A DNA stretch of 9,134 nt from Actinomycetota bacterium (GCA_013695055.1 JACDBF010000080.1:1-9134), one strand, 5' to 3'; numbered from the stretch's first letter, positions 1 to 6,682 are shown. The notes: generated by a model not told the origin, from the sequence alone. Translations and numbers: made by a program.

Positions 1-292
1 CGGGGTCGGTTGGGTCGATGACACTGAAGGGCTCGTTGCCCTGCCTGCGACTGCCGCCGTCGTTGGAGTCGGCGTCTCCGTCGTCGAGAACATCGTCGGG
101 GGCCGGGTTGGTGGCGTCGTCGTTGCAGTGCTGAATGCCCCGATCGGTCCCCCCGTCATGCCGGACGTAGGTCTGACCTGAGACCTTGTCGTCGCTGCCG
201 TCCGAACAGCCTACGGTCGTCTGCCCGGTGGCCGGGGCCGCCAGCGCAAACCCCACCACCACCGCCATGAATGCAATGACCATCCTGCGCAA
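1..292 (-). CDS. Secreted Asp-rich protein, N-terminal fragment, possibly of a BNR/sialidase-like beta-propeller (cut by window edge)
   Basis: The frame opens at TTG (292-290) and stays open for 97 codons to the left edge. A strong Shine-Dalgarno, AAGGAGGGG at 307-299, lies six bases before the TTG; the next in-frame ATG (283-281) is too far from it. The protein begins with LRRMVIAFMAVVVGFALAAP and then ATGQ, a classic basic-hydrophobic signal peptide with probable cleavage near ATGQ. The mature part is polar and rich in Asp, Gly and Asn, with two cysteines (in VGCSDG and QHCND). The last visible residues, GNEPFSVIDPTDP, resemble the NEPxVAVDPxNP stretch that commonly opens secreted BNR-repeat or exo-sialidase-like propellers. 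That family link rests on this one motif and is tentative; export is well supported. It diverges from the polysaccharide genes and is probably not in their operon. Confidence 0.72.
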   Translation of the reverse strand, partial: MRRMVIAFMAVVVGFALAAPATGQTTVGCSDGSDDKVSGQTYVRHDGGTDRGIQHCNDDATNPAPDDVLDDGDADSNDGGSRRQGNEPFSVIDPTDP

Positions 293-298
293 TGCAAT

Positions 299-307
299 CC
301 CCTCCTT
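299..307 (-). promoter_or_regulatory. Ribosome binding site of the left-edge secreted protein
   Basis: On the minus strand this reads AAGGAGGGG, a near-perfect anti-16S complement, with six bases between it and the TTG at 292. It decides the start: TTG rather than the ATG nine bases further in. Confidence 0.7.
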
Positions 308-531
308 CGAGAACGGGTCCGCCCGCGTCCCTCGTCCAGATGACCTACGATTCCGATCCGAGTCTCTCGACCGAGCCTTCATCCGACTCTACCAAAAACT
401 GGGGATCCGGCCCACCTACTTCGGGGGATTCACCGCGCGCCCGGCTCGCGGGCCGGCCCTCGTCCGGCGGCGGCGAGACGCCCGCCGCGGATGCGTCGGA
501 GTCCGCCTCCTCGTGCCCCTAAGCTGGGCCG
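308..531. other. Divergent intergenic region with no gene supported
   Basis: This 224-base stretch separates the minus-strand secreted protein from the plus-strand VanZ-like gene and must hold the control regions of both. It is GC-rich, with G/C-repetitive runs around 430-490. Open frames that cross it have Arg/Pro/Ser-rich composition without recognisable domains, as expected of chance frames in GC-rich DNA. I see no RNA gene and no convincing sigma-70 promoter for the minus-strand gene. A possible leaderless -10 element for the plus-strand gene is listed separately. Confidence 0.5.
520..525 (+). promoter_or_regulatory. Possible leaderless -10 element (TAAGCT) for the VanZ-like gene
   Basis: TAAGCT fits the TANNNT -10 pattern and ends six bases before the ATG at 532, so transcription would begin at or next to the A of the start codon. 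Leaderless genes with this geometry are common in actinobacteria. It would explain why no Shine-Dalgarno is visible before this ATG. No good -35 hexamer is seen 17-18 bases upstream, and a six-base pattern with three free positions arises often by chance. Confidence 0.3.
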
Positions 532-966
532 ATGCAGAGATCCAACGTGAGGCCGGCCGACTTCGTCCTGTGGGGAACCGCCGTCGCCACGCTCGCGGCG
601 ATGGCCTTTGAGTCCCTCACACCGGCGCCGGCGCGGGTCCTCGGCCTCCCCGAGGAGCTCTATCACTCGCTCTCCTACCTCCCGCTCACGTTTCTGCTCC
701 TGCTGGCGGCGGTGTGGAGCCCGATCCGAGGGCGGGGGCCCTTCCCGCGGGCGGCCTGGATCGTTGCCGCCGCGGCTGTGGTCTTCGGGGTCGGGATGGA
801 GCTTGCGCAAGCCTTCGCTCCTCCCCGCCAACCGGACGTGCTCGACGCAGTAGCGAACGCGTTGGGCGCAGCAGCAGCGCTGGGGGCGTGGGCACTGCTT
901 CGTCGAACCGTCGGGATCTCCGAGCCCAGAAGATCCTTGTCGGGTCGGCCGTTTCTTGGTAAGTAA
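532..966 (+). CDS. VanZ-like family integral membrane protein
   Basis: A 144-residue protein with four hydrophobic segments at about residues 11-26, 47-64, 74-90 and 104-123. It shows the VanZ-family signature: His45 before helix 2; MELAQAF (89-95) at the end of helix 3; then the loop RQPDVLDAVANALG (99-112), where Arg99, Asp102, Asp105, Asn109 and Gly112 match the conserved R-x2-D-x2-D-x3-N-x2-G pattern. VanZ of Tn1546 gives low-level teicoplanin resistance by an unknown mechanism. Most chromosomal relatives have no known function and should not be read as resistance genes. ATG 532 keeps the first helix intact; ATG 601 would remove it. The C-terminal tail is short and basic. The gene lies 111 bases before the sugar dehydrogenase gene, so co-transcription is possible but not shown. 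Confidence 0.85.
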   Translation: MQRSNVRPADFVLWGTAVATLAAMAFESLTPAPARVLGLPEELYHSLSYLPLTFLLLLAAVWSPIRGRGPFPRAAWIVAAAAVVFGVGMELAQAFAPPRQPDVLDAVANALGAAAALGAWALLRRTVGISEPRRSLSGRPFLGK

Positions 967-977
967 TGGAAGCCAGA

Positions 978-1021
978 GCGGGCTCCCCGCCGAGCTCGGT
1001 CACCGCCCGTACCCTTAAGGG
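978..1021. promoter_or_regulatory. Cluster of short inverted repeats upstream of the sugar dehydrogenase
   Basis: Three perfect dyads lie in this 111-base gap: GCGGG-CTC-CCCGC (978-990), the 10-base palindrome CCGAGCTCGG (990-999) and the 10-base palindrome CCCTTAAGGG (1012-1021). The centres of the two palindromes are 22 bases apart, about two helical turns, as would suit paired operator half-sites. No T-run follows the first hairpin, so it is not a typical intrinsic terminator. TACCCT at 1010-1015 fits the loose TANNNT -10 pattern but has no matching -35. A regulatory role is inferred only from symmetry and position. Confidence 0.25.
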
Positions 1022-1077
1022 CGAGGTGTGGGCGAAAGAGAGCGTCCGCAGCGAGCTTCCTTAGGCAAAGGCATGGG

Positions 1078-2403
1078 ATGACCGATCACCAAGGCGATAT
1101 GAAGAAGTGGAACGCGCTGATCGCTCGTCTCGAGTCGCGCGAAGCCGTGGTGGGCGTGGTCGGTCTGGGGTACGTGGGTCTACCGGTTGCGACCTCCTTC
1201 GCGGATGCCGGCTTCAGGGTGCTAGGGGTCGATAACGATCGCGAGCGCGTGGCTCCGGTCGAGGGGGGGCGCTCGCACATCCGGGACATCGACGACGCCG
1301 ACATCTCACGGCTGAAGGCGGCCCACCGTCTGAGGGCCAGCACCTCCTACCGGGGGCTGGCGAAAGCCGACGCCATCGTCGTCTCCGTGCCCACGCCCCT
1401 GTCCGATGGAATCCCCGATGTCTCTTCGATCGAAGCGGCCGGACGGTCGCTGGCAAAGGTCATCACCGGCGACACGCTCGTCATCCTCGAGAGCACCACA
1501 TATCCGGGCACAACCGAGGAGGTCCTGGCGCCGCTGCTCGAGGCGAGCGGATTGAGGGCGGGCCACGACTTCCTGCTCGCCTACTCGCCGGAGCGGATCG
1601 ACCCGGGTAACGAACGCTTCGCCTTCGGCGACATCCCCAAAGTGATCGGCGGCATCAACGACGTCTCCACGCGCGCGGCCGCGACCCTCTACATGCAAGT
1701 CGTTCCCAAGGTGGTCACGGTCTCGGGCACCCGCGAGGCAGAGATGACCAAGCTGATCGAGAACACCTTCCGGCACGTCAACATAGGGCTCGTGAACGAG
1801 CTCGCCCAGTACGCCAACGAGTGGGACGTCGACATCTGGGAGGCAATCGAAGCGGCCGCCACGAAGCCGTTCGGGTACATGCCCTTCTGGCCCGGCCCGG
1901 GCTGGGGCGGGCACTGCATCCCGCTCGATCCCTCCTATCTTTCGTGGCGTGTCCGCAGAGACCACTCACATGAGATCCGCTTCATCGAATTGGCTCAATC
2001 GATCAATGCGGAGATGCCCAAATACGTCGTCGAGCGCGCCTCGCTGCTGTTGAACGAACGCGGCAAGGCCCTCCGTGGGGCGCGCATCCTCGGCATCGGG
2101 GCCGCGTACAAGGGCGGCACCTCAGATACGCGCGGCGCCCCCTCCCTGAAGGTGCTGTCGCTGCTCGCGCAACGTGGCGCCCAGGTAGCGTTCCATGACC
2201 CCTTGGTTCCCACCCTGACGATCGGCGACAAGGCGCTCGAGTCGCTGCCCCTGGGCGCCAAGCTGCTTGCGAAGCAGGACCTGGTCGTGGCCCTCATCCC
2301 ACAGATCGACGTCGACTGGGGGTTGATCCATCGAGAAGCTCCGTTCATCTTCGACTGCTGCAACGCCTTCAAGGGTCTCAACGGCGACGTTGCGAGACTC
2401 TAG
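1078..2403 (+). CDS. UDP-N-acetyl-hexosamine 6-dehydrogenase (WbpA/VipA-type nucleotide-sugar dehydrogenase)
   Basis: This cytoplasmic enzyme is predicted to oxidise C6 of a UDP-N-acetylhexosamine twice, using two NAD+, to give UDP-HexNAc uronic acid for an acidic polysaccharide. The 441 residues match the usual family length. The N-terminal Rossmann domain has VGLGYVGLP with the GxGxxG glycines at 29, 31 and 34. Next come the ESTTYPGTTEE segment and SPERIDPGN. The central helix has ENTFRHVNIGLVNELA. The catalytic loop GPGWGGHCIPLDP carries nucleophile Cys280. A C-terminal UDP-binding domain includes AYKGGTSDTRGAPS. The PFWPGPGWGGHCIPLDPSYL form fits WbpA/VipA/WecC-like enzymes better than UDP-glucose dehydrogenases, but the exact substrate (GlcNAc, ManNAc or GalNAc epimer) cannot be read here. 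ATG 1078 has AAAGG six bases upstream. ATG 1099, preceded by AAGG, is an alternative that leaves the domain intact. Confidence 0.9.
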   Translation: MTDHQGDMKKWNALIARLESREAVVGVVGLGYVGLPVATSFADAGFRVLGVDNDRERVAPVEGGRSHIRDIDDADISRLKAAHRLRASTSYRGLAKADAIVVSVPTPLSDGIPDVSSIEAAGRSLAKVITGDTLVILESTTYPGTTEEVLAPLLEASGLRAGHDFLLAYSPERIDPGNERFAFGDIPKVIGGINDVSTRAAATLYMQVVPKVVTVSGTREAEMTKLIENTFRHVNIGLVNELAQYANEWDVDIWEAIEAAATKPFGYMPFWPGPGWGGHCIPLDPSYLSWRVRRDHSHEIRFIELAQSINAEMPKYVVERASLLLNERGKALRGARILGIGAAYKGGTSDTRGAPSLKVLSLLAQRGAQVAFHDPLVPTLTIGDKALESLPLGAKLLAKQDLVVALIPQIDVDWGLIHREAPFIFDCCNAFKGLNGDVARL

Positions 2404-2409
2404 GAAGTC

Positions 2410-2442
2410 ATGAAGGTTTTCGTCACGAGCGATCTCACTTGA
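2410..2442 (+). CDS. Possible 10-codon mini-ORF overlapping the permease start
   Basis: Seven bases after the dehydrogenase stop, AGGAAG (2402-2407) is followed by an ATG that opens the frame MKVFVTSDLT and stops at TGA 2440-2442. That TGA overlaps the TTG start of the export permease (2439-2441) in the form TTGA. The permease has no evident Shine-Dalgarno of its own, so terminating ribosomes could re-initiate there. It could be a coupling leader peptide, a remnant of a lost gene, or chance. Ten codons allow no homology argument. Confidence 0.25.
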   Translation: MKVFVTSDLT

Positions 2443-3278
2443 GCAATATCCTGGAGGGTGCGCCGACCGTTCGGATTGAACCGTCGCGGGGATGGATTTC
2501 CCTGCGTCTGTCTGAACTCTGGGAGTACCGCGAGCTCCTTTACTTCCTCACCTGGAGAGACATCAAGGTTCGCTACAAGCAGACTGCATTGGGAGCCTCG
2601 TGGGCAATCATCCAACCCTTGCTGACGATGGTGGTCTTCAGCCTCTTCTTCGGCAAGCTGGCGGGTGTGCCCTCCGACGATGTCCCCTACCCGATTTTTA
2701 GTTACACCGCGTTGGTTCCCTGGACGTTCTTCGCAAGCGGACTTAACCTCTCGTCCAACAGCCTCGTTCAGAACTCAAGCCTGGTTACCAAAGTCTACTT
2801 CCCCCGCCTGGCCATGCCCATAGCCAGCGTACTTTCTGTCGCCGTCGACTTTGCTCTTGCTTTCTTGGTACTGGTGGCGATGATGATCTACTACGGTATC
2901 GCCCCGAGCTGGGCGATCCTCTGGCTGCCGCTGTTCTTCCTGCTTGCATTCGTTACTTCCCTAGGCGTGGGATTTTGGCTGTCCGCGCTCAACGTTACCT
3001 ATAGAGACGTGCGCTACACGTTGCCATTCCTCGTCCAACTGTGGTTGTTCCTGACTCCGGTCGCTTACCCGAGTAGCCTCCTCGAGGAACCATGGCGAAC
3101 GCTGCTCGGCATTAATCCGATGGCCGGGGTTGTCGAGTCTTTTAGGTGGGCTCTGCTCGGAACCGACACGGCGCCGGGCTCCATGATTGCCGTATCTGCG
3201 CTGGTGGCTCTGGGCATTCTCGCCTCTGGTGCCTTCTATTTCCGGCGAATGGAGCGATCGTTTGCAGACGTGGTTTGA
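2439..3278 (+). CDS. wzm: Polysaccharide ABC exporter, permease subunit (Wzm/TagG/RfbA-type, ABC-2 family)
   Basis: This is the membrane half of an ABC exporter that moves lipid-linked glycan across the cytoplasmic membrane. At 279 residues it has the typical family length. The amphipathic N-terminal segment LTWRDIKVRYKQTALGASWA (37-56) is the hallmark of ABC-2 O-antigen and teichoic-acid permeases. About six hydrophobic segments follow, near residues 55-73, 86-104, 126-152, 157-183, 194-211 and 248-267. The cytoplasmic loop VTKVYFPR (116-123), before the third, and ALNVTYRDVRY (183-193), after the fourth, are also family features. The start is TTG at 2439, the only in-frame initiator I find that keeps the N-terminal helix; no good ribosome site precedes it, which fits coupling to upstream translation. 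The stop codon is followed directly by the ATPase GTG, as expected for two subunits of one transporter. Base composition is less GC-rich than in the dehydrogenase. Confidence 0.93.
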   Translation: MSNILEGAPTVRIEPSRGWISLRLSELWEYRELLYFLTWRDIKVRYKQTALGASWAIIQPLLTMVVFSLFFGKLAGVPSDDVPYPIFSYTALVPWTFFASGLNLSSNSLVQNSSLVTKVYFPRLAMPIASVLSVAVDFALAFLVLVAMMIYYGIAPSWAILWLPLFFLLAFVTSLGVGFWLSALNVTYRDVRYTLPFLVQLWLFLTPVAYPSSLLEEPWRTLLGINPMAGVVESFRWALLGTDTAPGSMIAVSALVALGILASGAFYFRRMERSFADVV

Positions 3279-4613
3279 GTGGTGAATAACACCGCCATTT
3301 CCGTCAACAAGATCAGCAAGCGGTACCGCATCGGCCTACAGAAACAGCGGTACCGAACGCTGAGAGAGTCCCTAGCCAACTCACCCGGAGCTTCAGCCCG
3401 TAACATCAGAACGAAGCTGACCGGGACCCGCTCCGCGCGCTCCAAGCCAATCATCTGGGCCCTAAAGGACATCTCCTTCGAGGTCGGGCACGGGGAAGTT
3501 CTAGGCATCATCGGGCCCAACGGGTCGGGCAAGAGCACACTGCTGAAGATCCTGTCCCGCATAACCGAACCGACCTCGGGATGGGCAGAGATCCGGGGAC
3601 GCGTTGGCTCCCTGCTGGAGGTGGGTACAGGCTTCCATCCAGAACTCACGGGTCGAGAGAACATTTATTTGAACGGAGCCATCCTGGGCATGAGGCGGCT
3701 CCAGATCGAGCGCCGGTTTGATGAGATCGTTTCGTTCGCGGAGGTCGAGAGGTTCGTCGACACGCCGGTCAAACGCTTCTCAAGCGGGATGCAGATGCGG
3801 CTGGCCTTCTCCGTCGCGGCGCATCTCGAACCGGAAATTCTCCTTGTAGACGAAGTGCTTGCTGTTGGCGATTTGTCCTTCCAAAGAAAGTGCATGGGCA
3901 AGATGACCGAGGTAGCGGGTGAAGGTCGGACGGTCTTGTTCGTCAGTCACGCCATGCCTGCTGTGAGCCAGTTATGCGATCGGGTTCTAGTACTCTTGAG
4001 CGGACGGCTCACCTACGACGGCGACACAAACGCAGCTATCAATCTCTACACTCGATCGATCGACGATGGTCAGGACGTGATTGACACCAGCGCATCCTCA
4101 CAACGGTCGGGCACAGGCGAGGGAAAGATCGTACAGGTACGCCTCCGCGGCGCTGATGGGGGAACTGTTAGCTTCGGGATCGGGGAACCCTTCAAGGTCC
4201 AGATGATGATCGAACTACGGGACCGCATCTCACAGCTGGTCGCAGGTTTCGAACTCACGTCTCTGGATGGCAACCGGATACTCAATGTTCGCAGTGACTC
4301 ACAGGGACTAAGCTTCGGGCCTTACCTAAACAACCAGGTCGTTACCCTTACCATCTCCGTTCCAGGGCTGCCTCTGTATCCGGGGACGTACCTGATCTAC
4401 CCTTGGTTCGCCTCGAGGGGAGGGAAACGGGTCGATAATCTCGAGGAAGGAATCAAGATCAATCTCGTTTCCCAGGGACTACTGGAATCCGAGGCCCTGA
4501 TCCAGGCTCGCCGAGGAGTGATCCTCATCGATTGCAGCTGGGAGGCTCACGAGTCAACCAAAAGGTCGGATGATCACCCGACTCTCTCACCATCCAGGGC
4601 AACGTCCGAATGA
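3279..4613 (+). CDS. wzt: Polysaccharide ABC exporter, ATPase subunit with C-terminal glycan-binding domain (Wzt-type)
   Basis: This ATPase powers the exporter. Residues about 1-250 form the nucleotide-binding domain: Walker A GPNGSGKST (79-87); signature FSSGMQMRL (from 167; the permissive SSGM form usual in this subfamily); Walker B ILLVDE with Asp191 and Glu192; and H-loop His224 in VSHAM. GRVGSLLEVGTGFHPELTGREN after Walker A is typical of O-antigen and teichoic-acid exporters. Residues about 275-425 form an extra beta-rich domain (GEPFKVQMMIEL, LYPGTYLIYPWF) that fits the Wzt C-terminal carbohydrate-binding domain. In E. coli O9a that domain recognises the modified non-reducing end of the glycan. 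At 444 residues the length fits this two-domain class and exceeds short TagH-like or RfbE-like ATPases. Start GTG 3279 abuts the permease stop; a second GTG follows at 3282. Its stop overlaps the methyltransferase ATG (ATGA). Confidence 0.93.
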   Translation: MVNNTAISVNKISKRYRIGLQKQRYRTLRESLANSPGASARNIRTKLTGTRSARSKPIIWALKDISFEVGHGEVLGIIGPNGSGKSTLLKILSRITEPTSGWAEIRGRVGSLLEVGTGFHPELTGRENIYLNGAILGMRRLQIERRFDEIVSFAEVERFVDTPVKRFSSGMQMRLAFSVAAHLEPEILLVDEVLAVGDLSFQRKCMGKMTEVAGEGRTVLFVSHAMPAVSQLCDRVLVLLSGRLTYDGDTNAAINLYTRSIDDGQDVIDTSASSQRSGTGEGKIVQVRLRGADGGTVSFGIGEPFKVQMMIELRDRISQLVAGFELTSLDGNRILNVRSDSQGLSFGPYLNNQVVTLTISVPGLPLYPGTYLIYPWFASRGGKRVDNLEEGIKINLVSQGLLESEALIQARRGVILIDCSWEAHESTKRSDDHPTLSPSRATSE

Positions 4614-5359
4614 ACCGGTCGGATGAATTCCAGTCGCCAGGCATCGAGCATCAAAGACGCTTCTACAATGATCGGTGGTCAAATCAAGAACGCAGCCTAA
4701 ACAGGCTCAAGCTTCTCCGAACTATCGCAATCCTTGACGCAGTCGCTCGCACCAACATCTCCGAGCCTGCGATAGTCGATCTAGGCTGTGGCGAGGGCTG
4801 GCTGCCGTCGATCCTCGGGCACTTCGGAGCTACCCACGGGGTGGACCTGTCTGACGCCGCGCTAGTCGAGGCAGCAGGACGGTACCCATGGGTGTCGTTC
4901 GAACATGCCGACATCCTGAACTGGGATCATCCTCGGGCCTCCTTCGACATCGTGGTCAGTCAGGAGGTCATTGAACATATCGACGATCAGACAAAGTACC
5001 TTCGGATCGCCCTGTCGCTCCTCAAGCCTGGGGGTTACCTGATCCTTACAACACCGAACGCGCGCACCTTCAATTCCATGCCCCAAGCCCAGCGACAGGC
5101 TTGGTCAGATCAACCAATCGAGAAATGGTTAACTCGAAGAGAGCTCAAGTCTCTGCTGAGGCAGGCTGAGTTTGACATCGTTAGCGTTCAGACGCTCATT
5201 CCCTGGGTCGGAAGAGGCGCATGGCGCACGCTCGCAAACTCGCGTCGATTGAGAGGCTCGCTGAGAAGGCTTCACCTTGAGCGGCTGTACGAGGGGAGAT
5301 ACCTCAAGCATGGTCTCGGACTGCACACGATAGCAGTGGCCCAAAGCGCTTCTACGTGA
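4610..5359 (+). CDS. SAM-dependent class I methyltransferase, probably glycan-modifying
   Basis: A 249-residue soluble methyltransferase. Motif I is AIVDLGCGEGW (54-64). The acidic residue that binds the SAM ribose is Asp79 in HGVDLSD. HADIL (99-103), FDIVVSQEVIEHIDD (112-126) and LLKPGGYLILTTPN (137-150) complete the UbiG-like fold. The last roughly 95 residues are Arg-rich and less conserved and may hold the acceptor site. The ATG overlaps the wzt stop by four bases, implying translational coupling and a shared role. In E. coli O8/O9a, WbdD adds a terminal methyl group that stops chain growth and is read by the Wzt C-terminal domain; this gene order suggests something similar. Unlike WbdD, no kinase domain or long coiled coil is present. 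Methylation of an internal sugar or a precursor is equally possible. Base composition is lower in GC than in the flanking genes. Confidence 0.85.
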   Translation: MNRSDEFQSPGIEHQRRFYNDRWSNQERSLNRLKLLRTIAILDAVARTNISEPAIVDLGCGEGWLPSILGHFGATHGVDLSDAALVEAAGRYPWVSFEHADILNWDHPRASFDIVVSQEVIEHIDDQTKYLRIALSLLKPGGYLILTTPNARTFNSMPQAQRQAWSDQPIEKWLTRRELKSLLRQAEFDIVSVQTLIPWVGRGAWRTLANSRRLRGSLRRLHLERLYEGRYLKHGLGLHTIAVAQSAST

Positions 5360-5383
5360 GCACGCTCGCCGGAATCACGAGCG

Positions 5384-6682
5384 ATGAAAGCCCGATCTGA
5401 GCGCACCAACCAACCTCTAGGAGATCCATCGGCTCTGATCTGGGAAGATAAATCGAAAGCCCTCCGGAGTCGCTTCAGACTCCTCGTTATCGGGGTGCGG
5501 TGGCCACCCGAGACCTTCATCGCTCGAAGATTGGCCAGCCTAGTTAACCGCGGCGTGGAGGTCTCCGTCGTCACGTCGAGCCGGCAGGCAAGAACCAGAC
5601 GTTGGAGCAACATCAGGTGGATCCGCCTCGGGCGTTGGGACGATCCCATTCCCATTGCTTTGGCACGAGGCATCAAGCAATCGGCCCAAAGCGTTCTGAG
5701 AGCGCCGAAGTCGAGTTTCTCTCTCTTGCGAGCGGCTCAATCCCGTCACGGGTGGTGGAGAGGCTTATCGGTCGCTCTCCGAACGCAACTGCCCCTGCTG
5801 TGCCTCGAAGGAGACGTCATCCACTTCGAATGGAATCTGACCGCCGTGCAGTACCTATCACTCTTCCCACTCTGGCGACGTCCAATTGTCATTAGCTGTC
5901 GTGGTTCGCAGATAAACGTTCCTATCACCATGACGAACTCCCAAGAGATCGAGTTAGGGATCAGGACGTCCTTTCAGATGGCCACGGCCGTGCACTGCGT
6001 CTCGGAAGCGATCGCCAAGGAAGCCGAGAAATACGGGCTCAATCGAGAGAAGACTTGGGTGATCCCGCCGGCCGTCGATACATCGTTCTTTAGACCGCCG
6101 GAGAGCCGAGCGCGCGAATACACCACGCTTCAGCTCGTAACGACCGGTTCGCTGGTCTGGCAGAAGGGATACGAGTACTGTCTGATGGCAATCAAGCGCT
6201 TGACAGACTTGGGGATCCGCTCGGAGCTTCATATCATCGGAGACGGGCCCGAGCGTCAGCGCGTGCTGTTTACCATCGCAGACCTGGGACTCGAGGACTA
6301 CGTCCACCTTCATGGTCATCTTCAACCGAACGACCTGCGCGCACTTCTGTGGGATTGCGACGCATTCATACTCGCCAGCGTGACCGAAGGAATATCCAAT
6401 GCAGCCCTCGAAGCCATGGCTTGCGGATTGCCGGTCGTAGTCACAGACACCGGCGGGATGCGAGACCTCGTTCGCGACGGCATCGACGGCTACCTCGTTC
6501 CTCCAAGAGATCCCGAAGCGCTGGCGAGGTCCGTGGAACGGCTCAAGCACCCCCAAGTCCGTCTTTTGCTGGGGAAGGCCGCTCGGACACGGATCGAACA
6601 GAGCTTCTCACTGAACGCGCAGACGGATCGTTTCGTCGAGCTCTACGATTCCGTTCTCGCTGGATGGGAACCGGCTGGATGA
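5384..6682 (+). CDS. GT-B glycosyltransferase, family 4 (first of a tandem pair)
   Basis: A 432-residue retaining glycosyltransferase predicted to add one sugar to the lipid-linked glycan from a nucleotide-sugar donor on the cytoplasmic side. The N-terminal acceptor domain starts at RLLVIGV (32-38), with PETFIARRLASL (42-53) and IHFEWN (146-151). The C-terminal donor domain has TTGSLVWQKGYEY (253-265), IIGDGPERQ (284-292) and the E-x7-E motif EGISNAALE (Glu335 and Glu343), followed by MACGLPVVVTDTGGM (345-359). These fit GT4 enzymes of the WcaL-like ETFI group. Residues 1-31 are a polar extension before the first beta strand, absent from its downstream paralogue. Start ATG 5384 lies 24 bases after the methyltransferase stop with a weak GGAA upstream; no later start preserves the fold. 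Donor and linkage cannot be assigned. Confidence 0.9.
   Translation: MKARSERTNQPLGDPSALIWEDKSKALRSRFRLLVIGVRWPPETFIARRLASLVNRGVEVSVVTSSRQARTRRWSNIRWIRLGRWDDPIPIALARGIKQSAQSVLRAPKSSFSLLRAAQSRHGWWRGLSVALRTQLPLLCLEGDVIHFEWNLTAVQYLSLFPLWRRPIVISCRGSQINVPITMTNSQEIELGIRTSFQMATAVHCVSEAIAKEAEKYGLNREKTWVIPPAVDTSFFRPPESRAREYTTLQLVTTGSLVWQKGYEYCLMAIKRLTDLGIRSELHIIGDGPERQRVLFTIADLGLEDYVHLHGHLQPNDLRALLWDCDAFILASVTEGISNAALEAMACGLPVVVTDTGGMRDLVRDGIDGYLVPPRDPEALARSVERLKHPQVRLLLGKAARTRIEQSFSLNAQTDRFVELYDSVLAGWEPAG

Noticed and set aside
186..611. A 141-codon plus-strand frame over the divergent region
   Set aside because: It overlaps the start of the minus-strand secreted protein and the start of the VanZ-like gene, lacks a ribosome site and becomes Arg-rich in its second half. 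The genes on either side explain the sequence better.
532..966. VanZ-like protein as a glycopeptide-resistance gene
   Set aside because: Only the family fold is supported. There are no VanA/VanH/VanX or VanRS genes nearby, and most VanZ-family members have no resistance role.
978..990. GCGGG/CCCGC hairpin as an intrinsic terminator of the VanZ-like gene
   Set aside because: The stem is only five base pairs and no T-run follows it, so termination cannot be supported.
1306..1965. A 219-codon open frame on the minus strand
   Set aside because: It lies wholly antisense to the well-supported nucleotide-sugar dehydrogenase and has the low-complexity Arg/Gly/Asp composition of a shadow frame.
6349..6678. 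N-terminal extension of the second GT4 by 110 residues
   Set aside because: The extension is an alternate reading of the donor domain of the first GT4. ATG 6679, with ATGA overlap and a ribosome site, gives a standard GT4 N terminus.
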